A stretch of DNA of 12,604 nucleotides, taken from Dichotomocladium elegans (Eukaryota; Mucoromycota; Mucoromycetes; Mucorales; Lichtheimiaceae). This document shows, piece after piece, positions 1 through 7,887 of this stretch; position 1 is the stretch's first letter, and the number at the start of each line of letters is the position of its first letter. The DNA is taken from contig JAIXMN010000111.1 in the NCBI GenBank assembly GCA_025716815.1, positions 1-12,604 of the forward strand. The letters are read 5' to 3'. Under the pieces are notes generated by a model, which searched no databases, was not told the DNA's origin, and worked only from the letters and a program-made list of their open reading frames with translations. The position numbers and the translations under genes were made by a program.

Positions 1-375
1 CAAGGCTTATGGATCATTCAATTACCGTCAGAGCGATTGCTCACGGACCGCAGGGCATGGAGCACATTCTGCCTCGGATCAACCTATGCACTAAAGACGG
101 CGAGATGCCATTTGTCCTGTGTCGTCGCCAGTTGCATGTTCGTCCTGCATTCGGCATGACCATCCATAAAGCGCAAGGCCAAACACTGTCCCATGTCGGT
201 ATCCACCTTCGCGAACCAGTATTTCGCACACGGGCAGTTATATGTCGCGCTGTCACGAGCAACAAACCCTGACAACCTGCACGTGGCAGTATATGGTGAT
301 ATGACAGCTACCCACCCCGCAACAGCGAATGTGGTGTATCCCGAGGTTCTTCTCTGCCAGTCGACCTCTATATAA
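1..375 (+). pseudogene. Helitron replicase, C-terminal end of PIF1-like helicase (copy A), one frameshift
   Basis: This is the last part of the Rep/helicase polyprotein and enters from beyond the window start. Reading from base 3, the frame gives the helicase core motif MTIHKAQGQTLS, the conserved helicase segment of PIF1/RecD-type enzymes. An extra T in the run at 222-224 (three Ts; copy B has two) shifts the frame. The correct continuation is the frame holding HGQLYVALSRAT (motif VI, with the arginine codon CGA intact here) and ends at TAA 373-375. The reading frame at base 1 is exactly the frame in which copy A leaves the window at 12604. If the window is circular or the array continues, this is therefore the C-terminus of that same gene. 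The single-base change is in a homopolymer, so a sequencing error is possible. Confidence 0.85.
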
Positions 376-509
376 ACATTAACTATGCCCATACCATCCT
401 TTTTTAGTTATGACGCCAAACTTTTTTTCTCCATTCATTAAAAACCAAGACCTGTCCCGTGTAACCAACTTGCGCCACAAAACAAAAATCTATTCTCCAC
501 GACACGTAC

Positions 510-534
510 GGGGGGTCTAGGGGGGTTTACCCCC
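510..534. other. Double G6 run followed by C5 run, hairpin-forming
   Basis: Two runs of six G (510-515 and 520-525) are separated by TCTA. The loop TTTA (526-529) and CCCCC (530-534) follow. Either G run can pair with the C run, the nearer one as a 5-bp stem with a 4-base loop. The counterpart near 7017-7042 keeps both G6 runs, but the C run is interrupted by a G. Short GC hairpins are common near Helitron ends, but no CTRR end follows at the expected spacing. Confidence 0.4.
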
Positions 535-565
535 AGCGAGCCGAATTCTCTGTAGCCCAGGAAGC

Positions 566-598
566 GACTGACACGGAGCGCAGCGCAGGGGCTCAGTC
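566..598 (+). other. Imperfect hairpin, 6-bp stem, 21-base loop
   Basis: GACTGA (566-571) is the reverse complement of TCAGTC (593-598). The loop contains a GCGCA tandem. The stem is unchanged in the second spacer (about 7074-7106). Function is unknown; it may simply be spacer structure. Confidence 0.3.
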
Positions 599-626
599 AG
601 CAGACGGGCGAAAGAGGCTGGAGGCT

Positions 627-668
627 CGTCCTAGCCTTTTTATTTAAGGACGGTAGTTAGCTAGCTAA
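627..668 (+). terminator. Candidate Helitron 3' terminus: hairpin plus CTAA
   Basis: CGTCCT (627-632) pairs with AGGACG (647-652) around a 14-base loop. Exactly 12 bases later comes CTAA (665-668) followed by T. Canonical Helitrons end in a short hairpin about 10-12 bases before a CTRR 3' end that abuts a host T, so this fits. The final 12 bases (657-668) also form the perfect palindrome TTAGCTAGCTAA. Against it, the next bases are not a TC 5' end, and about 760 bp of shared spacer remain before the first exon. The type label marks a transposon terminus, not a transcription terminator. Confidence 0.4.
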
Positions 669-710
669 TTATGACGTAATAAAACCAATATATGGTAATT
701 CCAGCGGGGT

Positions 711-1037
711 TTAGCTTACTTTTTGACTGATCTGATTCGCCAATTGTTCGGGCCGATTTCGTTGTGTTACGTGGTCCTGACGGAGTCTGAGGTTTTGATT
801 TTTGTTGCTTTTTGTTGGATTAGCATTGAATTCCGCGAGCATTTTGGTTTTCCCATTGGCCAAAATGGTCCTTTTCTTGGAGTTGCCTGTGGTGGGTATT
901 TTCTTTAGTCCCATGATCATCCCCTTTGACCAATAGCCTTTTCTTTTGCAACCTTCACATGTGCCTCCACAAGTGCAGCTGAAGGGGTTGCACCCAGGAA
1001 ACGTGGCAAAGACGTGGTCATATTCCCAAAAAAAGGA
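711..1037 (-). other. Antisense cysteine-rich open frame, unrecognised (spacer 1)
   Basis: On the minus strand a frame stays open for about 109 codons, from just after a stop at 1038-1040 to the stop at 711-713. It has no ATG before 920. Its upstream part reads like a metal-binding cluster, CNPFSCTCGGTCEGCKRK, and continues into a basic Lys/Arg/Asn-rich tail. In the other spacer the same stretch is open in a longer version (7329-7709) but with 1-base indels that change the frame at both ends. I recognise no family. It could be a captured host gene fragment, a degraded accessory ORF, or chance. Confidence 0.25.
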
Positions 1038-1374
1038 TCACACGCATCAAAGTGGTATTATCTATTCTTTTGGAAAATAAAAAGGAACACCAATGAGAAA
1101 GATCCTCGGGAATATGATATCCTGGTATATTTCCTCCACGGAATTCATACATGCAGCCGCAGCATGGACAAGAATGGCAATCAATAATGGCGTGCAATCA
1201 GTTTGCAGCCACATTTGCAAAAGAAAAAAAAGTCTTGGCTTTCATATATATAAATATCAATATTCAGAGGAGCTTTGTCAAGTATCAGTTCTTATCATCA
1301 TTCTGTTACTATCTACTGTATATATATTCTACATATTTGAAAAAAGACAACTGCTTTATGAATCCAAAGAAATG

Positions 1375-1431
1375 GTAACTTTATTCTTTAAATTTGACAT
1401 TATTATCAGCTAATCATTCTTCTGGATCAAG
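1375..1431 (+). other. Possible intron upstream of the first knuckle exon (copy B)
   Basis: A GTAACT donor and an AAG acceptor bound 57 bp, with a CTAAT branch-like sequence at 1410-1414. The downstream knuckle frame is closed by TAA just upstream and has no ATG, so an upstream exon is needed. Removing this interval joins codon ATG (1372-1374) to GGT in phase 0. The equivalent interval in the other spacer is 7888-7943. The first exon and true start codon are unresolved: ATG 1372 itself, or further upstream in the frame open from 1093. Confidence 0.3.
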
Positions 1432-1548
1432 GGTGATGAGCCCCGAACAAGAACTTGCATTTGTGGCTCTTCCACCCATCTGCGTACAAATTTTGCTGAC
1501 TGTCCCTTAAACAGCCGTAGAGTTCATCCAAGGGCTGAACCTACTGAT
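1432..1548 (+). pseudogene. Helitron replicase copy B, exon with zinc knuckle 1
   Basis: This 39-codon stretch encodes a knuckle of pattern C-x-C-G-S-x2-H-x7-C-P-x-N, with cysteine codons at about 1456-1464, followed by a basic segment. It is the first of three similar knuckles preceding the Rep domain. Such small Cys/His motifs are known at the N-terminus of many Helitron replicases and are thought to bind nucleic acid. The exon ends in phase 0 at a GTATGT donor. Two arginine/proline codons seen in copy A (CGT CCG) are CAT CCA here, both CpG-decay changes. The upstream boundary is inferred. Confidence 0.5.
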
Positions 1549-1610
1549 GTATGTATTTCTTGAATTACCCGATTTTACGTTTGCAGCCGCTGATATCAAG
1601 GCATCCCTAG
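1549..1610 (+). other. Predicted intron 1 (copy B), 62 bp
   Basis: It runs from a consensus GTATGT donor to a CCCTAG acceptor, with a CTGAT branch-point-like sequence at 1589-1593. Reading straight through would hit the TAG of the acceptor in frame. Removing the 62 bp joins two knuckle exons in phase 0. An alternative acceptor TTGCAG at 1581-1586 would leave the TAG in frame, so the downstream one is preferred. The intron is conserved at 8061-8122. Confidence 0.55.
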
Positions 1611-1719
1611 GATTCTACAACCCAAATGTCTGCCTCTCCTTCCTGTCCTACATGTGGCTCAACCACCCATCGCCGATCAACTCATTGTGATTGCCCTGGG
1701 AACACTCGGCGCCAGCAAG
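1611..1719 (+). pseudogene. Helitron replicase copy B, exon with zinc knuckle 2
   Basis: This 109-bp exon ends in phase 1. It encodes a C-x2-C-G-S-x2-H-x7-C-P-x-N knuckle. An internal ATG at 1626 could also serve as a start if the upstream exons are not used. One arginine codon of copy A (CGT) is TGT here. The following splice donor is damaged. Confidence 0.6.
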
Positions 1720-1783
1720 ATATTGCAGCTAAACATAATAATAACGCTGATAACTCTGAAATTTTTGCTGACTTTTTGTAAAG
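1720..1783 (+). other. Predicted intron 2 (copy B), 64 bp, donor GT mutated to AT
   Basis: Copy A has the donor G|GTATTG. Copy B has G|ATATTG, so the donor is lost. The acceptor TTTTTGTAAAG and the upstream GCTGAC branch-like sequence are intact. Skipping these 64 bases restores the phase-1 frame into the third knuckle, which supports the intron. Unspliced, the frame reads through the intron without a stop and reaches TGA at 1861 anyway. Confidence 0.6.
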
Positions 1784-3933
1784 GGAATACTGCCTTGGCT
1801 GGCCATCCATCTGCTGTTGCTACTGCTGCTGGTGCCCATCCTGCTCATCCTCCCTGCACTTGATGTGGTTCCCCATCTCATTGACGTTCATCTTCCCGCC
1901 AATGCCCATTCCATAACAACAATAATCCTCAGTACCGCATTGCAAGAAGAGACCCATTTGAGCCTGCGCATATTTTCGGCCCAAATATCTGTTACACCGA
2001 GGGGCAACAGCACCGACCCCACATATTTGAATGGATGTCTGCAGAGTGTCCATTCTGCCACACGAAAATGTGGATCCACGAGCGCCTCACCAATTCGTCT
2101 GTTACCAATCCACGCTTGGGCTGTGTTGCACAAGTGGATCCATCCAGCTTACTCTGCCTCGCGCCCCATCGCCAGAGATCATTGCGCTTCTGACGGGGAC
2201 AGATGATGCTTCCAAGGATTTCCACAAGTTAATCCGCGCTTATAATAATGCCTTTTCCTTTGCATCCATCCAGGACAACCACGATCGAGAACTGGCCAAT
2301 GGCTCAAACAGCGTTTCAACATACTGGATCAACGGCACAATGTATCATCGCATGGGAACACTGCATGCAGGCACCACTTATCCGCCTTCCTTCTCGCAAA
2401 TATACTTTCTGGACCCCGATGAGCAGCTGGCAAGAAGAACGTCACTCTTTGCAGACCTCAACAGAGACACCATTGAACTCCTCCAGACCGTTATGATGCG
2501 CGACAACCCCTATGCACAGACATTTATGTCTGCTTTTGAGCGCTATCACGACGAGCCTTTAGGATCACTTTGCGCCGTCATTCGCCCTGCACACTGGATG
2601 GGAAGACGTTACAACCCACAGTCTACTCCCGAGGTTGCTGCATTGGTTGTTGAGAGAACAACGGATGGCACTGTCGACACTCATGCTATTGTTCTCGCTG
2701 ACCGCGCCACAGGAGGTCTCCAGAGGGTAAGCTCACTTCACCCAGCCTACGTTCCACTTCACTATGTCCTCATGCATCCATTTGCAGACGAGGGATGGTA
2801 TCCTGCAATGCAAAGTCAGACCACCGATGGCAATACCATAAGCATCACGCTGCGTGAATATGCTGCATATATGCTCATGATTCGAGAAGGACCACGGCAT
2901 ACGTACCACCACTACTTTGGCAGGCTGTTTCAGCAATTCATGGTGGATAACTATGCGTGGATCGAGGGCAGCCGCCTGGAGTATTTTCGACGCAACCAGG
3001 ATGATCTTCGGCGAGAGCTCTACAGTGGCATGGTAGACAATGCAGATCCTCGACAGCTTGGCCAACAGACCATTTTGCCTTCAAGCTTCACTGGCGGTCC
3101 GCGTTACATGAAGCAGGCAATGCAAGACAGCTTGGCTATCGTTCGCCAGCTGGGCGACCCGACCCTTTTCATCACGTTTACTTGCAATCCGAAATGGCCC
3201 GAGATTGTCAACGAGCTTCACCCAGGTCAGAAGGCCCATGACCGACCCAACATCTGCTCCCGAGTCTTCAACATCAAGATGAAGGAGCTCATTGCCCATA
3301 TTGTCGACAGTGAAATCTTTGGTCATGTCGAAGGCTATATCGGGACAGTCGAGTTTCAAAAGCGTGGTCTGCCACACGTCTATATGCTTTTCATCTTGCG
3401 AGGATGATCGCCCAGAGACCGTAGACAAATATGATGAATTTGTTTGCGCAGAGTTGCCGGATCCCGAGGTCCACCCCATGCTTTATCGGACAGTCACATC
3501 GACCATGATCCACAGACCTTGCAGACAGTTTAACAGTAGGAGCCTTGCTGTGAACGAATGGGCCAGTGCGAGAAGAAGTTCCCAAAGAGGTATTGCGGCC
3601 AAACGGGTGTGACTGGAGATGGAAATCCAGTGTATCGCAGACGGGAGACTCTCAACCAAGGGTACCTTATTCCAAATCGGGACATGATTGTTGACAATCG
3701 ATGGGTTATTCCATATAACCCATATCTCAGCCACAAATACGACGCGCATATCAATGTGGAGATCTGCACCAGCACCTGGGCAGTAAAATATATTTGCAAG
3801 TACATTACAAAAGGAACGGACAGAGCTCAGGTCGTGATATCTCGCAGCCAAGTTTCCGAGGCCGTTGCCCCTACAACTGTGCTGCCTGTCACTGCTTCTG
3901 CCTCTGCCTCTGCCTCTCAATGTAGGAAAAAAG
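1784..3933 (+). pseudogene. Helitron replicase copy B, knuckle 3 plus HUH Rep domain, multiply broken
   Basis: This exon holds a third C-x2-C-G-S-x2-H-x7-C-P knuckle, a further CxxC element with the FGLCC region, and then the Helitron_like_N Rep domain. The domain includes the family signatures NPYAQTF, SSFTGGPRYM, FITFTCNPKWPEI and EFQKRGLPH. Rep nicks and joins DNA ends for rolling-circle transposition. Lesions against copy A are: TGA for CGA at 1861-1863 and 1882-1884; one T missing at 2116-2117; AG missing at about 3401; C missing after 3540. The open pieces are 2031-3407 and 3558 onward. The second histidine of the HUH pair is tyrosine (TAT 3381-3383, CAT in copy A). The YxxxY nicking motif (3789-3803) survives. 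It cannot encode an active protein. Confidence 0.9.
3894..3917 (+). repeat. Hexamer microsatellite encoding Ser-Ala repeats (copy B)
   Basis: Four in-frame G-C-[TC]-T-C-T units encode alternating Ala and Ser. Copy A has five (10408-10437), so the tract changes by whole hexamers without breaking the frame. It lies directly upstream of intron 3. Confidence 0.7.
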
Positions 3934-3984
3934 GTATTATAATATCCGAAAATTGCGTATATTAAACACCCAAATTTCCTATAG
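3934..3984 (+). other. Predicted intron 3 (copy B), 51 bp
   Basis: It has a donor G|GTATTA and an acceptor CCTATAG. The interval contains an in-frame TAA (3963-3965) that would end the protein before the helicase. Its removal joins Lys-Lys-[Val/Ala]-Ser-Ser in phase 1. A GTAGGA at 3922 would be an alternative donor, also phase 1, so the exact donor is open. It is conserved at 10454-10504. Confidence 0.65.
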
Positions 3985-4047
3985 CATCTTCCTCTGATGC
4001 TGACGCTGATGTTGACACTGACACTGACACTGACTCTGACTCTGGCT

Positions 4048-4088
<41 letters not shown>

Positions 4089-4837
4089 GATGTGGACGAA
4101 ATCCAAGAGTACCTTGATGCGAGATACATCGGACCCTGTGAAGCAATCTGGCGGACACTCAAGTTCGATGTGCATTTTCACAGCCCAGCAGTCATACGCT
4201 TAGATATTCATTTACCTGAGCAGCAATATGTCACATTCCACCAGTCAATGTCCGTTGAAGAGCTAAACGCCGCACGTCATGCTGCAAGATCAGGCACCAA
4301 ACTCCTCGCCTTTTTTAGCCTTTGCTCCCACGACCCATTCGCTGCCACCCTCCTGTATCCCGACATACCCCGTTTCTACACCTGGGACAGCAGCAACCGC
4401 GAGTGGAGATGGAGAGAGCGGCAAGAAGTCGTGAACGTAGTATCACGCATATACTTTGCATCACCATCCAATATGTCACTCTACTGCCTCTGCTTACTCT
4501 TGCAAAAAATCCTGGGACCAACAAGCTTTGACGATCTACTCGCGAATGGGGATGGTGCTCCACACCCAACCTTCCAGGCTGCTGCACTTGCAAGAGGCTA
4601 CCTGGAATCAGACGATGAGTGGGAACGATGTATGGCTGAGGCATCACTTATTGCTTCGCCGGCATCATTGCGTGCGCTTTTTGTCTGCATCTTGATCCAT
4701 AGCTCTCCTGCTGACCCGTTGAAGCTCTGGAACACTTATCGCGAACGAATGGCGGATAATTACTTCTTCGAGTTCTGATGGATCCATAATATGCCCAATG
4801 ACCAGGACCTGCAGCAACAAGATCTAGATGCCATCTA
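3985..4837 (+). pseudogene. Helitron replicase copy B, linker between Rep and helicase, with stop
   Basis: After an Asp/Ala/Thr- and Ala/Pro-rich tract (3996-4085), the exon encodes the conserved Helitron inter-domain region. This includes LLAFFSLCSHDPFAATLLYPDIPRFYTW and later DEWERCMAEA. The frame ends at TGA 4776-4778, where copy A has CGA. The open piece from 4086 to 4778 is therefore only a fragment. The frame then continues to the TA at 4836-4837, where the inverted-repeat element is inserted. All features fit decay of a formerly continuous exon. Confidence 0.85.
3996..4085 (+). repeat. Asp-X and Ala-Pro coding hexamer repeats (copy B)
   Basis: GAC-NCT type hexamers (to about 4050) are followed by six copies of GCTCCT. 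Copy A has 12 bp less: one GACACT and one GCTCCT fewer. The tract probably forms a disordered acidic/proline linker. It is not a mobile element. Confidence 0.75.
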
Positions 4838-5202
4838 CAGGATTTTCAAGAAGAACTTTGCCTCAAAATTTGGTTATTGGTATAAGCCGTCCAGGTTTTT
4901 CGTTTTTTTTTACTTCAAATTCGAATACAAATTTTAGTATTTCGTTGCTATCTTTTAGTCAAAATTTAAAGGCAATAGCAGCAAGAAGTCTCAGTTAAGG
5001 TTATAGCTAAGTTTTCCTTAGCTTCTTTTTACACCAGAATAGTTTTTGGAAGCTAAGCCTTTATGTTTCATACAAATTTCAAACAAAGAAGAGATACGAA
5101 ATACTAAAACTTGAATTCGAATTTGAAGCCAAAAAAACGAAAAACCTAGACAGTCTATATGAACAACAAAAATTTGTGGCAAACTTCTTCTTGAAAATCC
5201 TG
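4838..5202. mobile_element. MITE-like foldback element, 365 bp, TA target duplication
   Basis: It is absent from copy A, whose sequence (…GCCATCTATCAGCG…) shows the empty site. TA flanks both sides (4836-4837 and 5203-5204). The ends are perfect 18-base inverted repeats starting CAGGATTTTC. They extend as imperfect inverted arms of about 107 bases (4838-4944 and 5097-5202). The centre holds a small stem-loop (AGCTAAG 5005-5011 with CTTAGCT 5017-5023). It is AT-rich and has no transposase. The TA duplication suggests mobilisation by a Tc1/mariner-type transposase (inference). It interrupts the copy B replicase between the linker and the helicase and adds 367 bp, which is not a multiple of three. 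Confidence 0.88.
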
Positions 5203-6840
5203 TATCAGCGCACTCTTAGTGTCATTGATTCAATCATGCAAGCGTCAGGCCGTCGACTCTCGGATTTTCCGACCCTGCCTCAGGAATGCCGAGACACTCT
5301 CGAAGAGTCCGTGCCACCAACCCAGGTTCTGATCCATGCAGAACATATGCAGTATGACCAATACGAACAAGCCCTCCAAAATACCGAATTGGTTCACACT
5401 CTCAATGATCACCAGAGAGCTGCGTATGATGCCATTATCACGTCAATTGCTGAGCAATCCAGCGACCCCCATGTACCCCAGCTATTCTTCATCAATGGCC
5501 CTGGTGGTACTGGAAAGTCTCAAGTGTTCAAGGCTCTCCTGATGCATGTGCGCTCTCAACAGGAGATTGCTTTGCCTGTCGCCTCTTCTGGCATTGTCGC
5601 AATCCTGCTTCCCAGTGGCCGCACGGCTCACAGCCACTTTAAGATCCCGCTCGACCCTGGCGAAACAAGTACCTGCAGCATCAGCCTGACCAGTGCACAC
5701 GCCCATCTCATTCGACATGCTTCCCTGATCGTTTGGGATGAGGCTGTTATGGGCGGCAAGTATTCCTTTGAGGCCATAGACAAGGCACTCAAGGACATTA
5801 TGGGCGCAGTTGACCCTGCCTGCGAACACGTCCCTTTTGGTGGCAAGGTGGTTGTTTTCGGTGGCGACTTTCACCAACTGCTTCCAGTCCTCAAGAATGG
5901 CACACGCCTAGAGGTCGTCGCAAATACCATCCAGCGCACTACGTTCTGGCCCCATGTTAGTGTACTGCATCTGAACATCAACATGCGAGTGCAGAATGCA
6001 GGACCTCAAGCTGCTGCATTTGCTGACCTGCTTCTTGCTGTTGGTGACGGCCGGCCACCCTACCAGGAAAGTTTCGAGATTCCGCAACAGTGGCGTATTG
6101 ATGCAAATGACAGCATGGATCTCATCGATGCCATTTACCCATCAATCCGCCTCTCCAATCAGCCGTCTGTCCAATTCCGCGATGGTGCTATCCTTGCCAC
6201 CAAGAATGCCGATGTTGACGATATTAACAACAAGGCTTTCAGTATCTTTCCTGGTGGAAGCAGAGAGTACCATTCGCACGACCGCATCATCGACGCTGAA
6301 GACCCTGATGTAGCCGCTGCAAGTTACCCTCCCGAGTTCCTCAACAGCCTTAATTCTGCAGGGGTCCCTCCACACTGCTTGAGGTTAAAGGTCGGTATGC
6401 CTTTGGTATTGTTGCGAAATCTCGATCCTGGAGCAGGCCTCTGCAATGGTACCAAGGTCATCCTCACAAGGCTTATGGATCATTCAATTGCTGTCAGAGC
6501 GATTGCTCATGGACCGCAGGGCATGGAGCACATTCTGCCTCGGATCAACCTATACACTAAAGATGGCGAAATGCCATTTGTCCTGTGTCGTCGCCAATTG
6601 CCTGTTCGTCCTGCGTTCGCCATGACCATCCATAAAGCGCAAGGCCAAACACTGTCCCGTGTTGGTATCCACCTTCAAGAACCAGTATTCGCACATGGGC
6701 AGTTGTATGTCGCACTGTCATGAGCAACAAACCCTGACAACCTGCGCGTGGCAGTATATGGTGATATGACAGCTACCCACCCCGCAACAGCGAATGTGGT
6801 GTATCGCGAGGTTCTTCTCCGCCAGTCAACCTCTATATAA
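5203..6840 (+). pseudogene. Helitron replicase copy B, PIF1-like helicase domain
   Basis: This is a 5'-to-3' DNA helicase of the PIF1 family, the motor half of Helitron replicases. Visible motifs are Walker A GPGGTGKS (5497-5520), Walker B VWDEA, GGDFHQ at 5860 on, LRLKVGMPLVLLRNLDP, MTIHKAQGQTLS and LYVALS. The open frame runs from inside the inserted element to TGA 6721-6723, which replaces the CGA arginine of motif VI (ALSRAT) kept in copy A. The frame then continues undisturbed to the original TAA at 6838-6840. The GGDFRQ arginine is histidine here (CAC 5872-5874), another CpG change. Start codons within 5176-5340 are accidental; the real gene begins far upstream. Confidence 0.9.
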
Positions 6841-7135
6841 ACATTAACTATGCCCATACCATTCCTTTTTACTTATGATGCCAACTTTTTTCTCCATTCA
6901 TTCACCTATGCCCTTCTACTGTTCCTTTCCTTTTCGTCAATAATAATAAAACTCAAGACCTGTCCGTGTAACCAACTTGCGCCACAAAGCAAAAATCTAT
7001 TCTCCACGACACGTACGGGGGGCTCTAGGGGGGTTTACCGCCCAGCGAGCTGAATTCTCTGTAGCCCAGGAAGCGACTGACACGGAGCGCAGTGCAGGGG
7101 CTCAGTCAGCAGATGGGCGAAAGAGGCTGGAGGCT

Positions 7136-7177
7136 TGTCCTAGCCTTTTTATTTAAGGACGGTAGTTAGCTAGCTAA
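7136..7177 (+). terminator. Candidate Helitron 3' terminus, second copy
   Basis: TGTCCT (7136-7141) pairs with AGGACG (7156-7161), with the outermost pair now G-T because of a C-to-T change. CTAA (7174-7177) follows 12 bases later and a T follows that. It is the same arrangement as 627-668 and carries the same reservation: no TC element start follows directly. Confidence 0.35.
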
Positions 7178-7328
7178 TTATGACGTAATAAAACCAATAT
7201 ATGGTAATTCCAGCGGGGTTTAGCTTACTTTTTGACTGATTTGATTCGCCAATTGTTCGGGCCGATTTCGTTGTGTTACGTGGTCCTGACGGAGTCTGAG
7301 GTTTTGCTTTTTGTTGCTTTTTGTTGGA

Positions 7329-7709
7329 TTAGCATTGAGATTCCGCGAGCATTTTGGTTTTCCCATTGGCCAAAATGGTCCTTTTCTTGGAGTTGCCTGT
7401 GGTGGGTATTTTCTTTAGTCCCATGATCATCCCCTTTGACCAATAGCCTTTTCTTTTGCAACCTTCACATGTGCCTCCACAAGTGCAGCTGAAGGGGTTG
7501 CACTTCAGGAAACGTGGCAAAGACGTGGTCATATTCCCAAAAAAAAGGATCACATGCATCAAAGTGGTATTATCTATTCTTTTGGAAAATAAAAAGGAAC
7601 ACCAATGAGAAAGATCCTCGGGAATATGATATCTTGGTATATTTCCTCCACGGAATTCATACATGCAGCCGCAGCATGGACAAGAATGGCAATCAATAAT
7701 GGCGTGCAA
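7329..7709 (-). other. Antisense cysteine-rich open frame, unrecognised (spacer 2)
   Basis: The minus-strand frame is open for about 126 codons. Its first ATG is at 7662-7664 and a TTG at 7709. The N-terminal part has CHSCPCCGC, the middle CNPFSCTCGGTCEGC, then a basic stretch. It overlaps the homologue of the spacer 1 frame, but 1-base indels put the two cysteine clusters in one frame here and break the C-terminal tail. No family is recognised. Confidence 0.25.
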
Positions 7710-7887
7710 TCATTTTGCAGCCACATTTGCAAAAGAAAAAAAAAAAGTCTTGGCTTTCATATATAAATATCAATATTCAGAGGAGCTTTGTCAAGTATCA
7801 GCTCTTATCATCATTCTGTTACTATCTACTGTATATATATTCTACATATTTGAAAAAAGACAACTGCTTTACGAATCCAAAGAAATG

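Larger units (their letters stand above)
376..1431. other. Inter-gene spacer 1 (no convincing plus-strand gene)
   Basis: This spacer lies between the copy A stop and the first recognisable exon of copy B. It starts T-rich, followed by a G-run/C-run element (510-534) and two possible hairpins (566-598, 627-652). Next comes an antisense cysteine-rich open frame (about 711-1037, minus). It ends in an AT-rich stretch (about 1200-1420) that includes a TATATAAATA-like run near 1245-1260. The same order is found in the second spacer. It must contain the element's 3' end, 5' end and promoter, but I could not place these with certainty. Confidence 0.6.
1..6466 (+). repeat. Tandem repeat unit 1 (phase set by window start), 6466 bp
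   Basis: This direct repeat is continuous with the next unit at 6467. It contains the gene tail, the spacer and almost all of copy B. It is longer than the second unit mainly because of the inserted inverted-repeat element at 4838-5202 plus its TA duplication. The second unit carries about 47 bp more in its spacer. Confidence 0.9.

Noticed and set aside
1093..1413. Open frame in the AT-rich end of spacer 1 as an independent gene
   Set aside because: The reading frame is not kept in the second spacer because of indels in an A run. At most its last codons form an upstream exon of the replicase.
1410..1415. CTAATC as a possible CTRR|TC head-to-tail Helitron joint
   Set aside because: No hairpin precedes it. 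It fits better as the branch-point sequence of the possible intron ending at 1431.
1654..1863. Small open frame through intron 2
   Set aside because: It starts out of frame within exon 2, then runs through the predicted intron before meeting the true knuckle frame. It is an artefact of reading without splicing.
1817..2206. Plus-strand open frame rich in Leu/Ile suggesting a membrane segment
   Set aside because: It overlaps the knuckle 3 exon in the wrong frame. The hydrophobic run is an out-of-frame reading of CTG-rich coding DNA.
3483..4181. Minus-strand open frame of 232 codons opposite copy B
   Set aside because: It is the same antisense shadow as at 9592-10689, in the decayed copy.
5176..5202. 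Gene start for the helicase inside the inserted element
   Set aside because: The upstream codons belong to the MITE arm. The empty site in copy A shows the helicase is the continuation of the Rep exon.
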